The translations under genes and the position numbers were made by a program. From Desulfuromonadaceae bacterium (GTDB taxonomy: Bacteria > Desulfobacterota > Desulfuromonadia > Desulfuromonadales > Syntrophotaleaceae): DNA of 9,336 nt. Below the pieces are notes generated by a model. The model worked only from the letters and a program-made list of their open reading frames with translations, was not told where the DNA came from and did not search any database. How positions within the stretch are numbered: the first letter of the stretch is position 1; the number at the start of each line of letters is the position of its first letter. Where the stretch lies: contig JAIOSZ010000191.1 in assembly GCA_021107335.1 (NCBI GenBank), forward strand, positions 1 through 9,336, in the 5' to 3' direction. Positions 1 to 5,886 of this stretch are shown piece by piece.

Positions 1-102
1 GCCAGACACAGGACTTGTCGGCAAACAAACACAAACCCCTTAAATATTAACAGGTTGGCGTTTCAATAAAAGCGCTTATGCTTGGGAAAAGTCGCTGACG
101 GG
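1..102. other. Non-coding left edge, no gene seen
   Basis: I see no convincing coding region on either strand here. All frames have early stops and no start codon has a good ribosome binding site. The only local structure is a short AAGCGCTT palindrome at 70-77. It could be the tail or the promoter region of a gene lying to the left of the window, but nothing in the sequence decides this. Confidence 0.4.
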
Positions 103-208
103 TGTTGCAGTGCAACAGTTAGCTTTCAGGATTTAGAGAGAGAAACAGGGGGATTAGGAGCTCAGGGGGGGGTGTTGCAATAAATGCAACAGTGTTGCAA
201 CCTGCAAC
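103..208. promoter_or_regulatory. Array of TGTTGCA/TGCAACA inverted repeats (operator or enhancer cluster)
   Basis: Six copies of one half-site alternate in orientation. GTTGCA at 104-109 faces TGCAAC at 111-116 (1-base spacer). GTTGCA at 174-179 faces TGCAAC at 185-190 (5-base spacer). GTTGCA at 194-199 faces TGCAAC at 203-208 (3-base spacer). The inner pair TGCAACA (185-191) and TGTTGCA (193-199) is also a perfect inverted repeat around one base. Palindrome centres lie near 110, 182 and 201. Such clustering is typical of cooperative binding by a dimeric regulator. A position several hundred bases ahead of a sigma-54-like promoter would suit an enhancer-binding protein. I cannot name the regulator. 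An eight-G run (165-172) abuts the second site. Confidence 0.6.
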
Positions 209-323
209 GCTTGGAGGCAGGCGATCTCGTCGACCGTCTTCCTAAACCATGGCGCGGCTCGACAACCAGCGAACATTCTAGTATTTTATTCAATCATAAC
301 AGTAAGTTGCAGCAGTTAGAGTC

Positions 324-333
324 GGTAATTACC
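324..333. promoter_or_regulatory. Perfect 10-bp palindrome GGTAATTACC
   Basis: GGTAATTACC is its own reverse complement and lies 20 bp upstream of a TTGACA -35 element, a position suited to an operator or activator site. A lone 10-bp palindrome can also arise by chance, so this is weak. Confidence 0.25.
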
Positions 334-353
334 TAAACATTTCCTGAAAACAA

Positions 354-383
354 TTGACAGGATAGAAAGTTTCATTGTATTCA
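354..383 (+). promoter_or_regulatory. Candidate sigma-70 promoter upstream of the leader/sRNA region
   Basis: A perfect -35 hexamer TTGACA (354-359) is followed after 18 bases by TATTCA (378-383), which keeps TA and the third-position T of a -10 box but is a poor match overall. The surroundings are AT-rich. Transcription would begin near 390 and run toward the terminator at 557-585 and the formate dehydrogenase gene. Confidence 0.4.
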
Positions 384-389
384 TTTACC

Positions 390-585
390 TATATATTCGT
401 CTAATTGATTATGCCGTTCAGGCATTACATTTCACCCTGTTAAGCACCTACCCCTTGGCTGTTTTTACCTGGCTCCTCTCGTATTCCAGGCACCTACCCT
501 TTCCTTAACACGAAATCTATGGGTGCTATGTTGAAATCCTTTTGCCCGCAGGGTGTAAAAACCACCTATATGTGTGGTGGTTTTT
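390..585 (+). ncRNA. Candidate small RNA or regulatory leader with C-rich motifs and terminator
   Basis: The stretch between the promoter at 354-383 and the terminator at 557-585 has RNA-like structure. A 5-bp hairpin ATGCC/GGCAT lies at 411-425. A second hairpin, CCTGG (468-472) with CCAGG (486-490), exposes a 13-base loop beginning CTCCTCT, which is complementary to a Shine-Dalgarno sequence. The C-rich motif GCACCTACCC occurs twice, at 444-453 and 490-499, either side of that hairpin. GGGTGCT near 521-527 could pair with one copy. Exposed C-rich motifs that block ribosome binding sites are known in sRNAs such as LhrC and RsaE. It could equally be an attenuating 5' leader of the formate dehydrogenase gene. 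I recognise no known RNA family. Confidence 0.3.
557..585. terminator. Intrinsic terminator hairpin with 10-bp stem
   Basis: AAAAACCACC (557-566) and GGTGGTTTTT (576-585) are perfect reverse complements around a 9-base loop. The stem has a GC-rich core and ends in a run of T on the + strand. On the - strand it likewise ends in T, so it may work in both directions. No gene precedes it in the window. It must end a short RNA, attenuate transcription toward the formate dehydrogenase gene, or insulate the promoter just downstream. Confidence 0.7.
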
Positions 586-594
586 GCTACACAA

Positions 595-610
595 TGGAAG
601 CTGAATTGCA
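595..610 (+). promoter_or_regulatory. Candidate sigma-54 (-24/-12) promoter for the formate dehydrogenase gene
   Basis: TGG at 595-597 and TTGCA at 606-610 place GG and GC exactly ten bases apart, the spacing required for sigma-54 RNA polymerase. The -12 half is a perfect TTGCA. The -24 half is TGGAAG where the consensus is TGGCAC, so only part matches. Transcription would start near 621, giving a leader of about 145 bases before the start codon at 767. The element sits ten bases after a terminator, as expected for an insulated promoter. Control of formate dehydrogenases by sigma-54 is known (the FhlA regulon of Escherichia coli), which makes it plausible but not shown. Confidence 0.4.
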
Positions 611-626
611 GCGAAGGAGTGGTGTA

Positions 627-749
627 GTGAAAGCCAAGATCGCGTTTTTTGCAGAACAACTCGGTGACGGTCATTACACGTTGCCGATCAGGGCCATCAA
701 TCCGTTGCATACAACAGAGTTCAGGTCGACTGTCATCATCACTCGCTAA
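627..749 (+). CDS. Small ORF of 40 codons upstream of the formate dehydrogenase gene, function unknown
   Basis: A GTG start at 627 is preceded by AAGGAG (614-619) with a seven-base spacer, a near-ideal ribosome binding site. The frame runs 40 codons to TAA at 747-749, starts with VKAKIAFFAEQLG, and ends 17 bases before the formate dehydrogenase start. The frame stays open upstream to 519, but no better start is seen there. I recognise no family. The product has no obvious membrane segment or metal-binding motif. It could be a small protein or translated leader coupled to the next gene. It conflicts with the sigma-54 candidate, whose transcript would begin near 621 and leave out the ribosome binding site, so at most one of the two is likely to operate at a time. 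Confidence 0.25.
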   Translation: MKAKIAFFAEQLGDGHYTLPIRAINPLHTTEFRSTVIITR

Positions 750-766
750 GAATGGAGGCAAAGCAA

Positions 767-3448
767 ATGATTAACATTACCGTAAATGGCAAATCCCTTT
801 GTGTTGAGAAAGGAACGATCCTCTTGAAAGCTTGTGAGGATAACGGTTTTCCTATTCCTCACTTATGCTTCAGAGAAGGTTTGAGTTCTGTTGGCGCCTG
901 TCGCCTGTGTCTAGTCAAAGTCGATGGGCAAAAAAAGCTGGCAGCCTCATGTGTGACACCTGTCCAGGAAGGTATGCGCGTTATTACGGATGATGAAAAA
1001 CTCCGTGAATTGCGTCGTTCCAACCTGGGATTACTGTTATCTGAACACGAGCATAACTGTCTAACCTGCGAAAAGAGCGGGAACTGTGAATTGCAGGATC
1101 TGGCTTATGAGTTAGACATTACGTCCATCGGTTTTGAGATCAACAAAGAAAAAACATCAGTCGAGGATTCCGGCGAAGTTATCGCAAGAGATCCTAACCT
1201 TTGTATTTTGTGCGGACGCTGCATACGTGCCTGCAGCGAAATTTCCGGACGCAATATCCTCGGTTTTGCCAACCGGGGAGCGGGGTTGACGATCAGCTCC
1301 GGGATCGACGATCCTCTGGCTTTCACCGAATGCGTATCCTGTGGTGCCTGTCTGCAGGCATGCCCCACTGGTGCTCTTACAGAAAAGTTGGCCCGCATGC
1401 AGGCCAGATCCTGGGATCTGACTACCGTCCGTACCACCTGTACCCATTGTGGCGGTGGTTGCCAGTTGGAACTGGGGGCCTATAACAACAAGATTGTTCG
1501 TGTAAGGGGTGTTGAAGATACGCATGCTGAAAATAGCGGACACCTTTGTGTTAAAGGCCGTTTCGGGATGGATTTTATTCAAAGCCCTCAGCGCTTGCGA
1601 CACCCACTGGTGAAGAAAAACGGCACGTTTGTAAAGGCCAGTTGGGACGAAGCTCTGGACCTGGTGTCGAGCAATTTCAAGCGTATTATCGATCTGCACG
1701 GCAGCGATATGGTTGGTGGCATCGCCTCTGCCAAAACCACCAATGAAGACAATTATGTCTTTCAAAAATTCCTACGGGCCTGCATCGGAACCAACAACGT
1801 CGATTTTTGCACCCGCTTTTGTCATACACCCAGCGCTGTGGCCCTATCCAAAGCGTTTGGCGGCGGCGCCATGACCAACTCCACGGAACTGTACAAACAG
1901 GCGGATGTGTTACTGGTAGCCGGCCTTAACCTTACGGAAATGTATCCGGTTTTTGCCGACTTTGTGAAAAGCGAGGTGGTCCGGGGGAAGTTGAAACTTA
2001 TCGTGATTGATCCGAGAAGGACCGAACTTGTCGACTACGCCCAGGTCTGGATCAGGCCGAAGCTGGGCACAGATATCGCCTGGATCAACGGTATGATGAG
2101 TGTGATCCTGGAAGAAAACCTTGAGGACGCAGCTTTTATCGCAGATCGCACAGAAGGTTTTGACGGACTGAGGTCGGCCATAGCGCCTTATACGCCGCAA
2201 AAAGTAATGGAAATTACGGGCGTTGCCGAGGCGGATATCGTTGAAGCAGCCAGACTCTATGGCCAGGCAAGTCGGTCCTCCATCCTCTATGGCATGGGCA
2301 TTACCCAGCATATCCATGGAACCGACAATGTTTCTGGATTGTGCAATCTGGCCCTGCTGACTGGAAACTTGGGCAAGGCAGGTACGGGCGTCAATACGAT
2401 TGCCAAGCAAAACAACGGTCAGGGCGCTGGCGACATGGGCTGTTTACCACCCATTTTTCCAGGTGGCCAGAAGGTGGCTGATCCGCAGAGTAATGAGAAA
2501 TTCGAAAAAGCCTGGGGAACCAGTCTCTCCCAAAAACCGGGCATGACCGAATCAGACATGGTGCTCGATAAAGGCCGACTAAAAGGTCTTTTCGCCTTGG
2601 GGGCCAATCCCATGCGCAGTGGCCCGAACATCAACAAGGTGCGGGAAGTTTTGCAGGGGATGGACTTTGTCGTGGTACAGGACATGTTTATGACCGAAAC
2701 GGCCGAAATGGCAGATGTCGTTCTGCCTGCGTGCTCCTTTGCCGAAAAAGACGGGACCTTTACCAATGTTTCCCGTCTAGTACAGCGGGTTCGCAAAATT
2801 ATCGAGCCCCCGGGTGAAAGCAAACCAGACTGGGAAATACTCTGTCAACTAAGTACGCGGATGGGCTACGAAATGAACTATGCTCATCCCGGGCAAATCA
2901 TGGATGAAATCGCATCCCTGACCCCACCCTACGGCGGAATATCTTATCAACGCCTCGAGACCGGAGGCCTGCGCTGGCCCTGCCCGTCCGCAGCACATCC
3001 TGGCACCCCCTTCCTGTGGGAAAAGAAATTCAATACCAAAAGTGGTAAGGGAATTTTCTTTCCAGCCGAATATCAATTGCCGGCTGAGCTACCGGACGAA
3101 CAATATCCCTTTGCACTGACAACCGGGAAGAATCTCTATCATTTACATACCGGCTCTTACACCAGACAATCGGTGGCTCTTTCCAGACTGGCTTCTGAGG
3201 ATCGTTTGGAAATGAATCCATCGGATGCAGAGCGGTTGGGGGTCCTGGATGGTGGGCAGGTAAAGGTAAGTTCCCGTCGGGGAGAGATCGATATTAAGGC
3301 CGAAGTGACCGACCGAGTATCCGAGGGGACTGTTTTCGCAACTTTTCACTCAAGCGCGGTGAACAAACTAACCAACGACAGCCTCGACGCTCTTGCAAAG
3401 GTTCCTGAATTAAAGATTTGTGGAGTCAGCATCGAAAAAATTGCATAA
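767..3448 (+). CDS. fdhA: Formate dehydrogenase catalytic subunit, Mo/W-bis-MGD, with NuoG-like Fe-S N-terminus, cysteine variant
   Basis: This 893-residue cytoplasmic enzyme should interconvert formate and CO2. The N-terminus is an electron wire: a [2Fe-2S] domain (C34, C45, C48, C62), a NuoG-type His-Cys cluster (H94, C98, C101, C107) and two [4Fe-4S] clusters (C146/149/152/156 and C189/192/195/199). The molybdopterin part follows, with its own [4Fe-4S] site (C225, C228, C232, C261) and conserved K263. The segment NNVDFCTRFCHTPS aligns with the active site of E. coli FdhF. C352 (codon TGT, 1820-1822) replaces selenocysteine and H353 is kept. The C-terminal molybdopterin-binding domain is complete. 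Length and layout match Moorella/Clostridium FdhA of about 900 residues. I chose ATG 767 because GGAGG (754-758) lies eight bases before it, whereas ATG 752 has no ribosome binding site. No NuoE/NuoF-like diaphorase subunit is adjacent. The metal, Mo or W, cannot be told from sequence. Confidence 0.95.
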   Translation: MINITVNGKSLCVEKGTILLKACEDNGFPIPHLCFREGLSSVGACRLCLVKVDGQKKLAASCVTPVQEGMRVITDDEKLRELRRSNLGLLLSEHEHNCLTCEKSGNCELQDLAYELDITSIGFEINKEKTSVEDSGEVIARDPNLCILCGRCIRACSEISGRNILGFANRGAGLTISSGIDDPLAFTECVSCGACLQACPTGALTEKLARMQARSWDLTTVRTTCTHCGGGCQLELGAYNNKIVRVRGVEDTHAENSGHLCVKGRFGMDFIQSPQRLRHPLVKKNGTFVKASWDEALDLVSSNFKRIIDLHGSDMVGGIASAKTTNEDNYVFQKFLRACIGTNNVDFCTRFCHTPSAVALSKAFGGGAMTNSTELYKQADVLLVAGLNLTEMYPVFADFVKSEVVRGKLKLIVIDPRRTELVDYAQVWIRPKLGTDIAWINGMMSVILEENLEDAAFIADRTEGFDGLRSAIAPYTPQKVMEITGVAEADIVEAARLYGQASRSSILYGMGITQHIHGTDNVSGLCNLALLTGNLGKAGTGVNTIAKQNNGQGAGDMGCLPPIFPGGQKVADPQSNEKFEKAWGTSLSQKPGMTESDMVLDKGRLKGLFALGANPMRSGPNINKVREVLQGMDFVVVQDMFMTETAEMADVVLPACSFAEKDGTFTNVSRLVQRVRKIIEPPGESKPDWEILCQLSTRMGYEMNYAHPGQIMDEIASLTPPYGGISYQRLETGGLRWPCPSAAHPGTPFLWEKKFNTKSGKGIFFPAEYQLPAELPDEQYPFALTTGKNLYHLHTGSYTRQSVALSRLASEDRLEMNPSDAERLGVLDGGQVKVSSRRGEIDIKAEVTDRVSEGTVFATFHSSAVNKLTNDSLDALAKVPELKICGVSIEKIA

Positions 3449-3451
3449 AAA

Positions 3452-3468
3452 TGGACATACCATGTCCA
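3452..3468. repeat. Short inverted repeat right after the formate dehydrogenase stop
   Basis: TGGACAT (3452-3458) and ATGTCCA (3462-3468) are perfect reverse complements around a 3-base spacer, starting four bases after the TAA stop. No T run follows, so it is not a standard terminator. It may be an mRNA 3' stabilising hairpin or a protein-binding palindrome. Confidence 0.45.
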
Positions 3469-3523
3469 CGGCAAAAGCATGTGGCTCTCTTAACGGGCAT
3501 CCATAAAAAAGCATCTAAACATA

Positions 3524-3552
3524 AAGGGCCTGCTCGAATGGGGCAGGCCCTT
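3524..3552. terminator. Terminator hairpin downstream of the formate dehydrogenase gene
   Basis: AAGGGCCTGC (3524-3533) and GCAGGCCCTT (3543-3552) form a perfect 10-bp GC-rich stem with a 9-base loop, about 75 bases after the stop codon. The + strand T tail is weak (TTGCTCATT). The - strand side is followed by several T-rich runs. It probably ends the formate dehydrogenase transcript, which would make that gene separate from the phosphatase unit downstream. Confidence 0.6.
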
Positions 3553-3603
3553 GCTCATTCCCTCGCCGACCGGAAGTCGATTTCTGCAAACTATAGAATT
3601 TGA

Positions 3604-3955
3604 GGTCGGTCCGCAATAGTGAAACGGCTGTTGCCGCTAGCCTCACACGTGAAAACGTTGACCTACGACAACGGGAAAGAGTTCGCCTTTTATCAGCACA
3701 TTGACGAGCAGCTTCAGCCCAACGGTTATTTTGCGCACCCTTATCATTCCTGGGAGCGCGGTTTAAACGAGTACACCGGCGGCCTTATGCGCCAGTTCTT
3801 CCCAAAAAGAAAGGATCTCTCTGAAGTCTCCGATGAAGAAATTCAGGGGGGGGGTGATGGACAAACTCAACAACCGCCCTAGAGAATGTCTTGGCTTTAA
3901 AGCCCCCAATTAGGAATTTTTTGGTGTCAACCTACCTGTTGCACTAGCAAGTTGA
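3604..3955 (+). pseudogene. IS30-family transposase, C-terminal remnant with frameshift and stop
   Basis: The segment encodes the end of an IS30-family DDE transposase. VKTLTYDNGKEF holds the second catalytic Asp, and YFAHPYHSWERGLNE holds the catalytic Glu. The helix-turn-helix region and first Asp are gone: the frame is closed by a TGA at 3601, and homology begins around AIVKRLLPL. A nine-G run at 3846-3854 replaces what is normally a Trp-Val coding stretch and shifts the frame. Translation then resumes in another frame from 3857 (MDKLNNRPRECLGFKAPN), meets a TAG at 3911-3913, and ends with the family-like GVNLPVALAS and TGA at 3953-3955. The roughly 30 bases after 3935, GTTGCACTAGCAAGTTG and beyond, resemble the right end of such elements. 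It is dead. No left end was found, so deletion or recombination removed the rest. Confidence 0.9.
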
Positions 3956-4014
3956 ATCCGCGCTAACCAGACACCCCGAATCGCTACTAATAGCAAAAGA
4001 AATGTGAGGGTAAA

Positions 4015-4947
4015 ATGCGTGCAGTCGAAAATCAAAATAAACGCCCTGCCGGAATCGCACCGGACTGTTTTTCCTGCGTTGTTAATCAGGCCTTGTCGGC
4101 TTCTCATTTTGCAGGATTAAGCGAAGAGCAGACACAAAGAATCGTCGAGGTCGCCGAAGCGGGGTTAGAGGAGTCCAAAAGTACTTCTATTCTGGTTCAG
4201 CATGTCGTGCGCCGTGTAGCGGATGCGATCATCAAGGCAAAAGGCGAGTCTTCGTCCTTTGATATTTATGCTGAGATCAAACAAAAGTCGAATCTTCTAT
4301 CTCTGGATTATGCGGAAAGCCTTCAGGAGAAAATTGATACCAGTGTTTCACCTTTTGAAACCGGGCTGCAGATTGCGGCGGCGGGAAACATCATAGACTT
4401 CGGTTCCAGAGACCACACTTCCCTGGATTTGGACAAAGAACTCAGGTCTCTTGCCACCGTCCCGTTTACCCGTTACGATCTCGCAGCGCTTAGAGAATCG
4501 CTAAAAACAGCGTCAATGCTTCTCTATCTCTGCGATAACAGCGGCGAGATCGTTTTCGACATGTTGTTCATAAAACAACTGCAACGAGAGTATCCCGACC
4601 TTGAAATAGTGGCTGCGCTTCGTGATAGCCCCATCATCAACGACGCAACCCTTGTGGATGCCAAAACGGTAGGACTTGATCGGCTTGTCACAACCATTTC
4701 AAGTGGCAGTATCTATCCTGGAACAATCCTTACCGAAACGACTGTTGAATTTCAGAATATCTATGCCTCTGCCGATGTGATCCTCTCGAAAGGCCAAGGC
4801 AATTTCGAAACATTACTGCCGCTGGCGGATGGGAGAATCTTCTTTTTACTGCGCATCAAATGTGACTATATGGCTACCCTGTCCCAGGTGGAACGCGATA
4901 GCCTAGTGCTTATTCAAGCCCATAACGGGGAAGGGGCAGTGTTGTGA
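4015..4947 (+). CDS. DUF89 / ARMT1-like metal-dependent phosphatase (damage-control phosphatase type)
   Basis: The protein has 310 residues, close to archaeal and bacterial DUF89 proteins such as AF1104 and PH1575. Family motifs appear in order: an N-terminal CxxC (C18, C21), AAGNIIDFG (about 122-130), the LCDNSGE metal and phosphate motif (D174, N175, E178), RDSPIINDAT (203-212), SKGQGNFETL (258-267) and LLRIKCDYMA near the end. The family is known to include Mn/Ni/Co-dependent phosphatases that remove damaged or overflow sugar-phosphate-like metabolites. The true substrate here is unknown. ATG 4015 is preceded by GAGG (4006-4009). No convincing promoter was seen between the IS30 remnant and this gene. 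The next gene starts 23 bases after the stop, with its ribosome binding site just after this gene's end, so the two are probably co-transcribed. Confidence 0.9.
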   Translation: MRAVENQNKRPAGIAPDCFSCVVNQALSASHFAGLSEEQTQRIVEVAEAGLEESKSTSILVQHVVRRVADAIIKAKGESSSFDIYAEIKQKSNLLSLDYAESLQEKIDTSVSPFETGLQIAAAGNIIDFGSRDHTSLDLDKELRSLATVPFTRYDLAALRESLKTASMLLYLCDNSGEIVFDMLFIKQLQREYPDLEIVAALRDSPIINDATLVDAKTVGLDRLVTTISSGSIYPGTILTETTVEFQNIYASADVILSKGQGNFETLLPLADGRIFFLLRIKCDYMATLSQVERDSLVLIQAHNGEGAVL

Positions 4948-4970
4948 AAGCAAAACAGGAGGGGCCTACG

Positions 4971-5747
4971 ATGCAAACCGCTCATCTGATTTATTTTTCT
5001 CCCACCGGGACGACCAGAAAAGTATCCGAAGCCATCGCTCAGGGTTTTGGCGCGGGCAAGGTTATCCATTACGACGTAACCCTGCCAGGTTCAAAATTCG
5101 ACACCGTTTTAACCGATGGCGTGGCGATTATCGGCATCCCTGTGTACGCCGGTCGCGTGCCAAAACTCTGCTGGCAGCGCCTGCAGGCGATCACGGCAAC
5201 GCATATCCCTGCCGTTCTGGTCGCGCTTTATGGCAACCGCGAGTTCGACGATGCCCTCGTCGAGCTGCGCGACCTGTCCGTCGCTAAAGGGTTCAACGTC
5301 ATTGCTGCCGGGGTCTTTATCGGCGAACACTCCTTGTCAACTCCGACGCAACTGATAGCGGCTGGCCGGCCCGATGCCCAAGATCTGAAACTGGCGATAC
5401 AGTTCGGGCAACAGGTGGCAGCCAAAATCGCCAGCGAGCATTTCGATACCTTGGATATGGAGGGCCATGTGCCTTACAAGGAGCGCCCGAAATTCGGCGG
5501 CCAGGCACCGGAAACAGATGCCGAACAATGCATTTTCTGCGGAAAATGTGCGGAGGTTTGCCCCTTAGGCATTATCGCCGTCGACCTTTTGATCACGACA
5601 AACGCCGAAAACTGCATCATGTGTTGCGCCTGTGTGAAAGCATGTGAGGTCCAAGCCCGTCACTTTAGACATCCGCAGATCGAGGAAAAACGTGCAATTT
5701 TGCAGAAGAACTGCAGTAAGCCTAAAACACCGGAAATCTTTATTTGA
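4971..5747 (+). CDS. EFR1-type flavodoxin-ferredoxin fusion protein
   Basis: The 258-residue soluble redox protein has two parts. Residues 1-165 form a flavodoxin-like domain with the phosphate loop SPTGTTRKV (10-18) for FMN, then IPVYAGRVP and VALYGNRE, both typical of the family. The C-terminal part has two [4Fe-4S] motifs: C187, C190, C193, C197 followed by Pro, and C215, C218, C221, C225, with an extra C219. Proteins of this layout are called EFR1 family ferredoxins and are thought to carry low-potential electrons; their partners are mostly unknown. AGGAGG (4957-4962) lies eight bases before ATG 4971, which decides the start over an in-frame GTG at 4944 that overlaps the upstream stop. 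It forms a pair with the DUF89 phosphatase and could pass electrons to or from the nearby formate dehydrogenase (inference). Confidence 0.9.
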   Translation: MQTAHLIYFSPTGTTRKVSEAIAQGFGAGKVIHYDVTLPGSKFDTVLTDGVAIIGIPVYAGRVPKLCWQRLQAITATHIPAVLVALYGNREFDDALVELRDLSVAKGFNVIAAGVFIGEHSLSTPTQLIAAGRPDAQDLKLAIQFGQQVAAKIASEHFDTLDMEGHVPYKERPKFGGQAPETDAEQCIFCGKCAEVCPLGIIAVDLLITTNAENCIMCCACVKACEVQARHFRHPQIEEKRAILQKNCSKPKTPEIFI

Positions 5748-5886
5748 TGCAGGTAACCAGCCTTTTGCAGAGTTAACTAGTTGCCATCCGGAAACGGCTC
5801 TTTTCCCCAATCTCGGCATCAATCCGCACGCTCGCCTGTGACTCGGGCCATCCCTGGCCCTCGCGCGCAGAGCGCCGGTCAGAGCA
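5748..5886. repeat. Non-coding stretch, probable dispersed repeat fragment
   Basis: There is no credible gene between the EFR1-type gene and the IS4 remnant. The segment contains an inverted repeat GGGCCA/TGGCCC with a 4-base loop (5845-5860), then a GC-rich stretch. From memory, and not checked, similar text recurs in Pelobacter/Geobacter intergenic regions, where it yields spurious ORFs on both strands. It may be a genomic repeat into which the IS4 element inserted or with which it recombined. Confidence 0.35.

Noticed and set aside
465..761. 98-codon open frame on the - strand
   Set aside because: It overlaps the terminator and the regulatory region, has no ribosome binding site and no recognisable motif.
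1157..1765. 202-codon open frame on the - strand
   Set aside because: It is antisense to the Fe-S and molybdopterin part of fdhA, whose motifs are intact on the + strand. It has no ribosome binding site or family resemblance.
1808..1822. Selenocysteine at the formate dehydrogenase active site
   Set aside because: The aligned codon at 1820-1822 is TGT (Cys), not TGA, so no recoding is needed and no SECIS element was sought further.
3418..3603. 61-codon open frame on the + strand
   Set aside because: It begins inside fdhA in another frame and runs through two hairpins, including the terminator. There is no evidence for coding.
3935..3960. GTTGCA in the IS30 right end as a further copy of the 103-208 motif
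   Set aside because: Only a single half-site is present, without a facing TGCAAC, and it fits the normal IS30 end sequence. I treat the similarity as chance.
4944..4970. GTG at 4944 as the start of the EFR1-type protein
   Set aside because: The ribosome binding site AGGAGG lies downstream of that GTG and is well placed for ATG 4971, where the flavodoxin homology begins.
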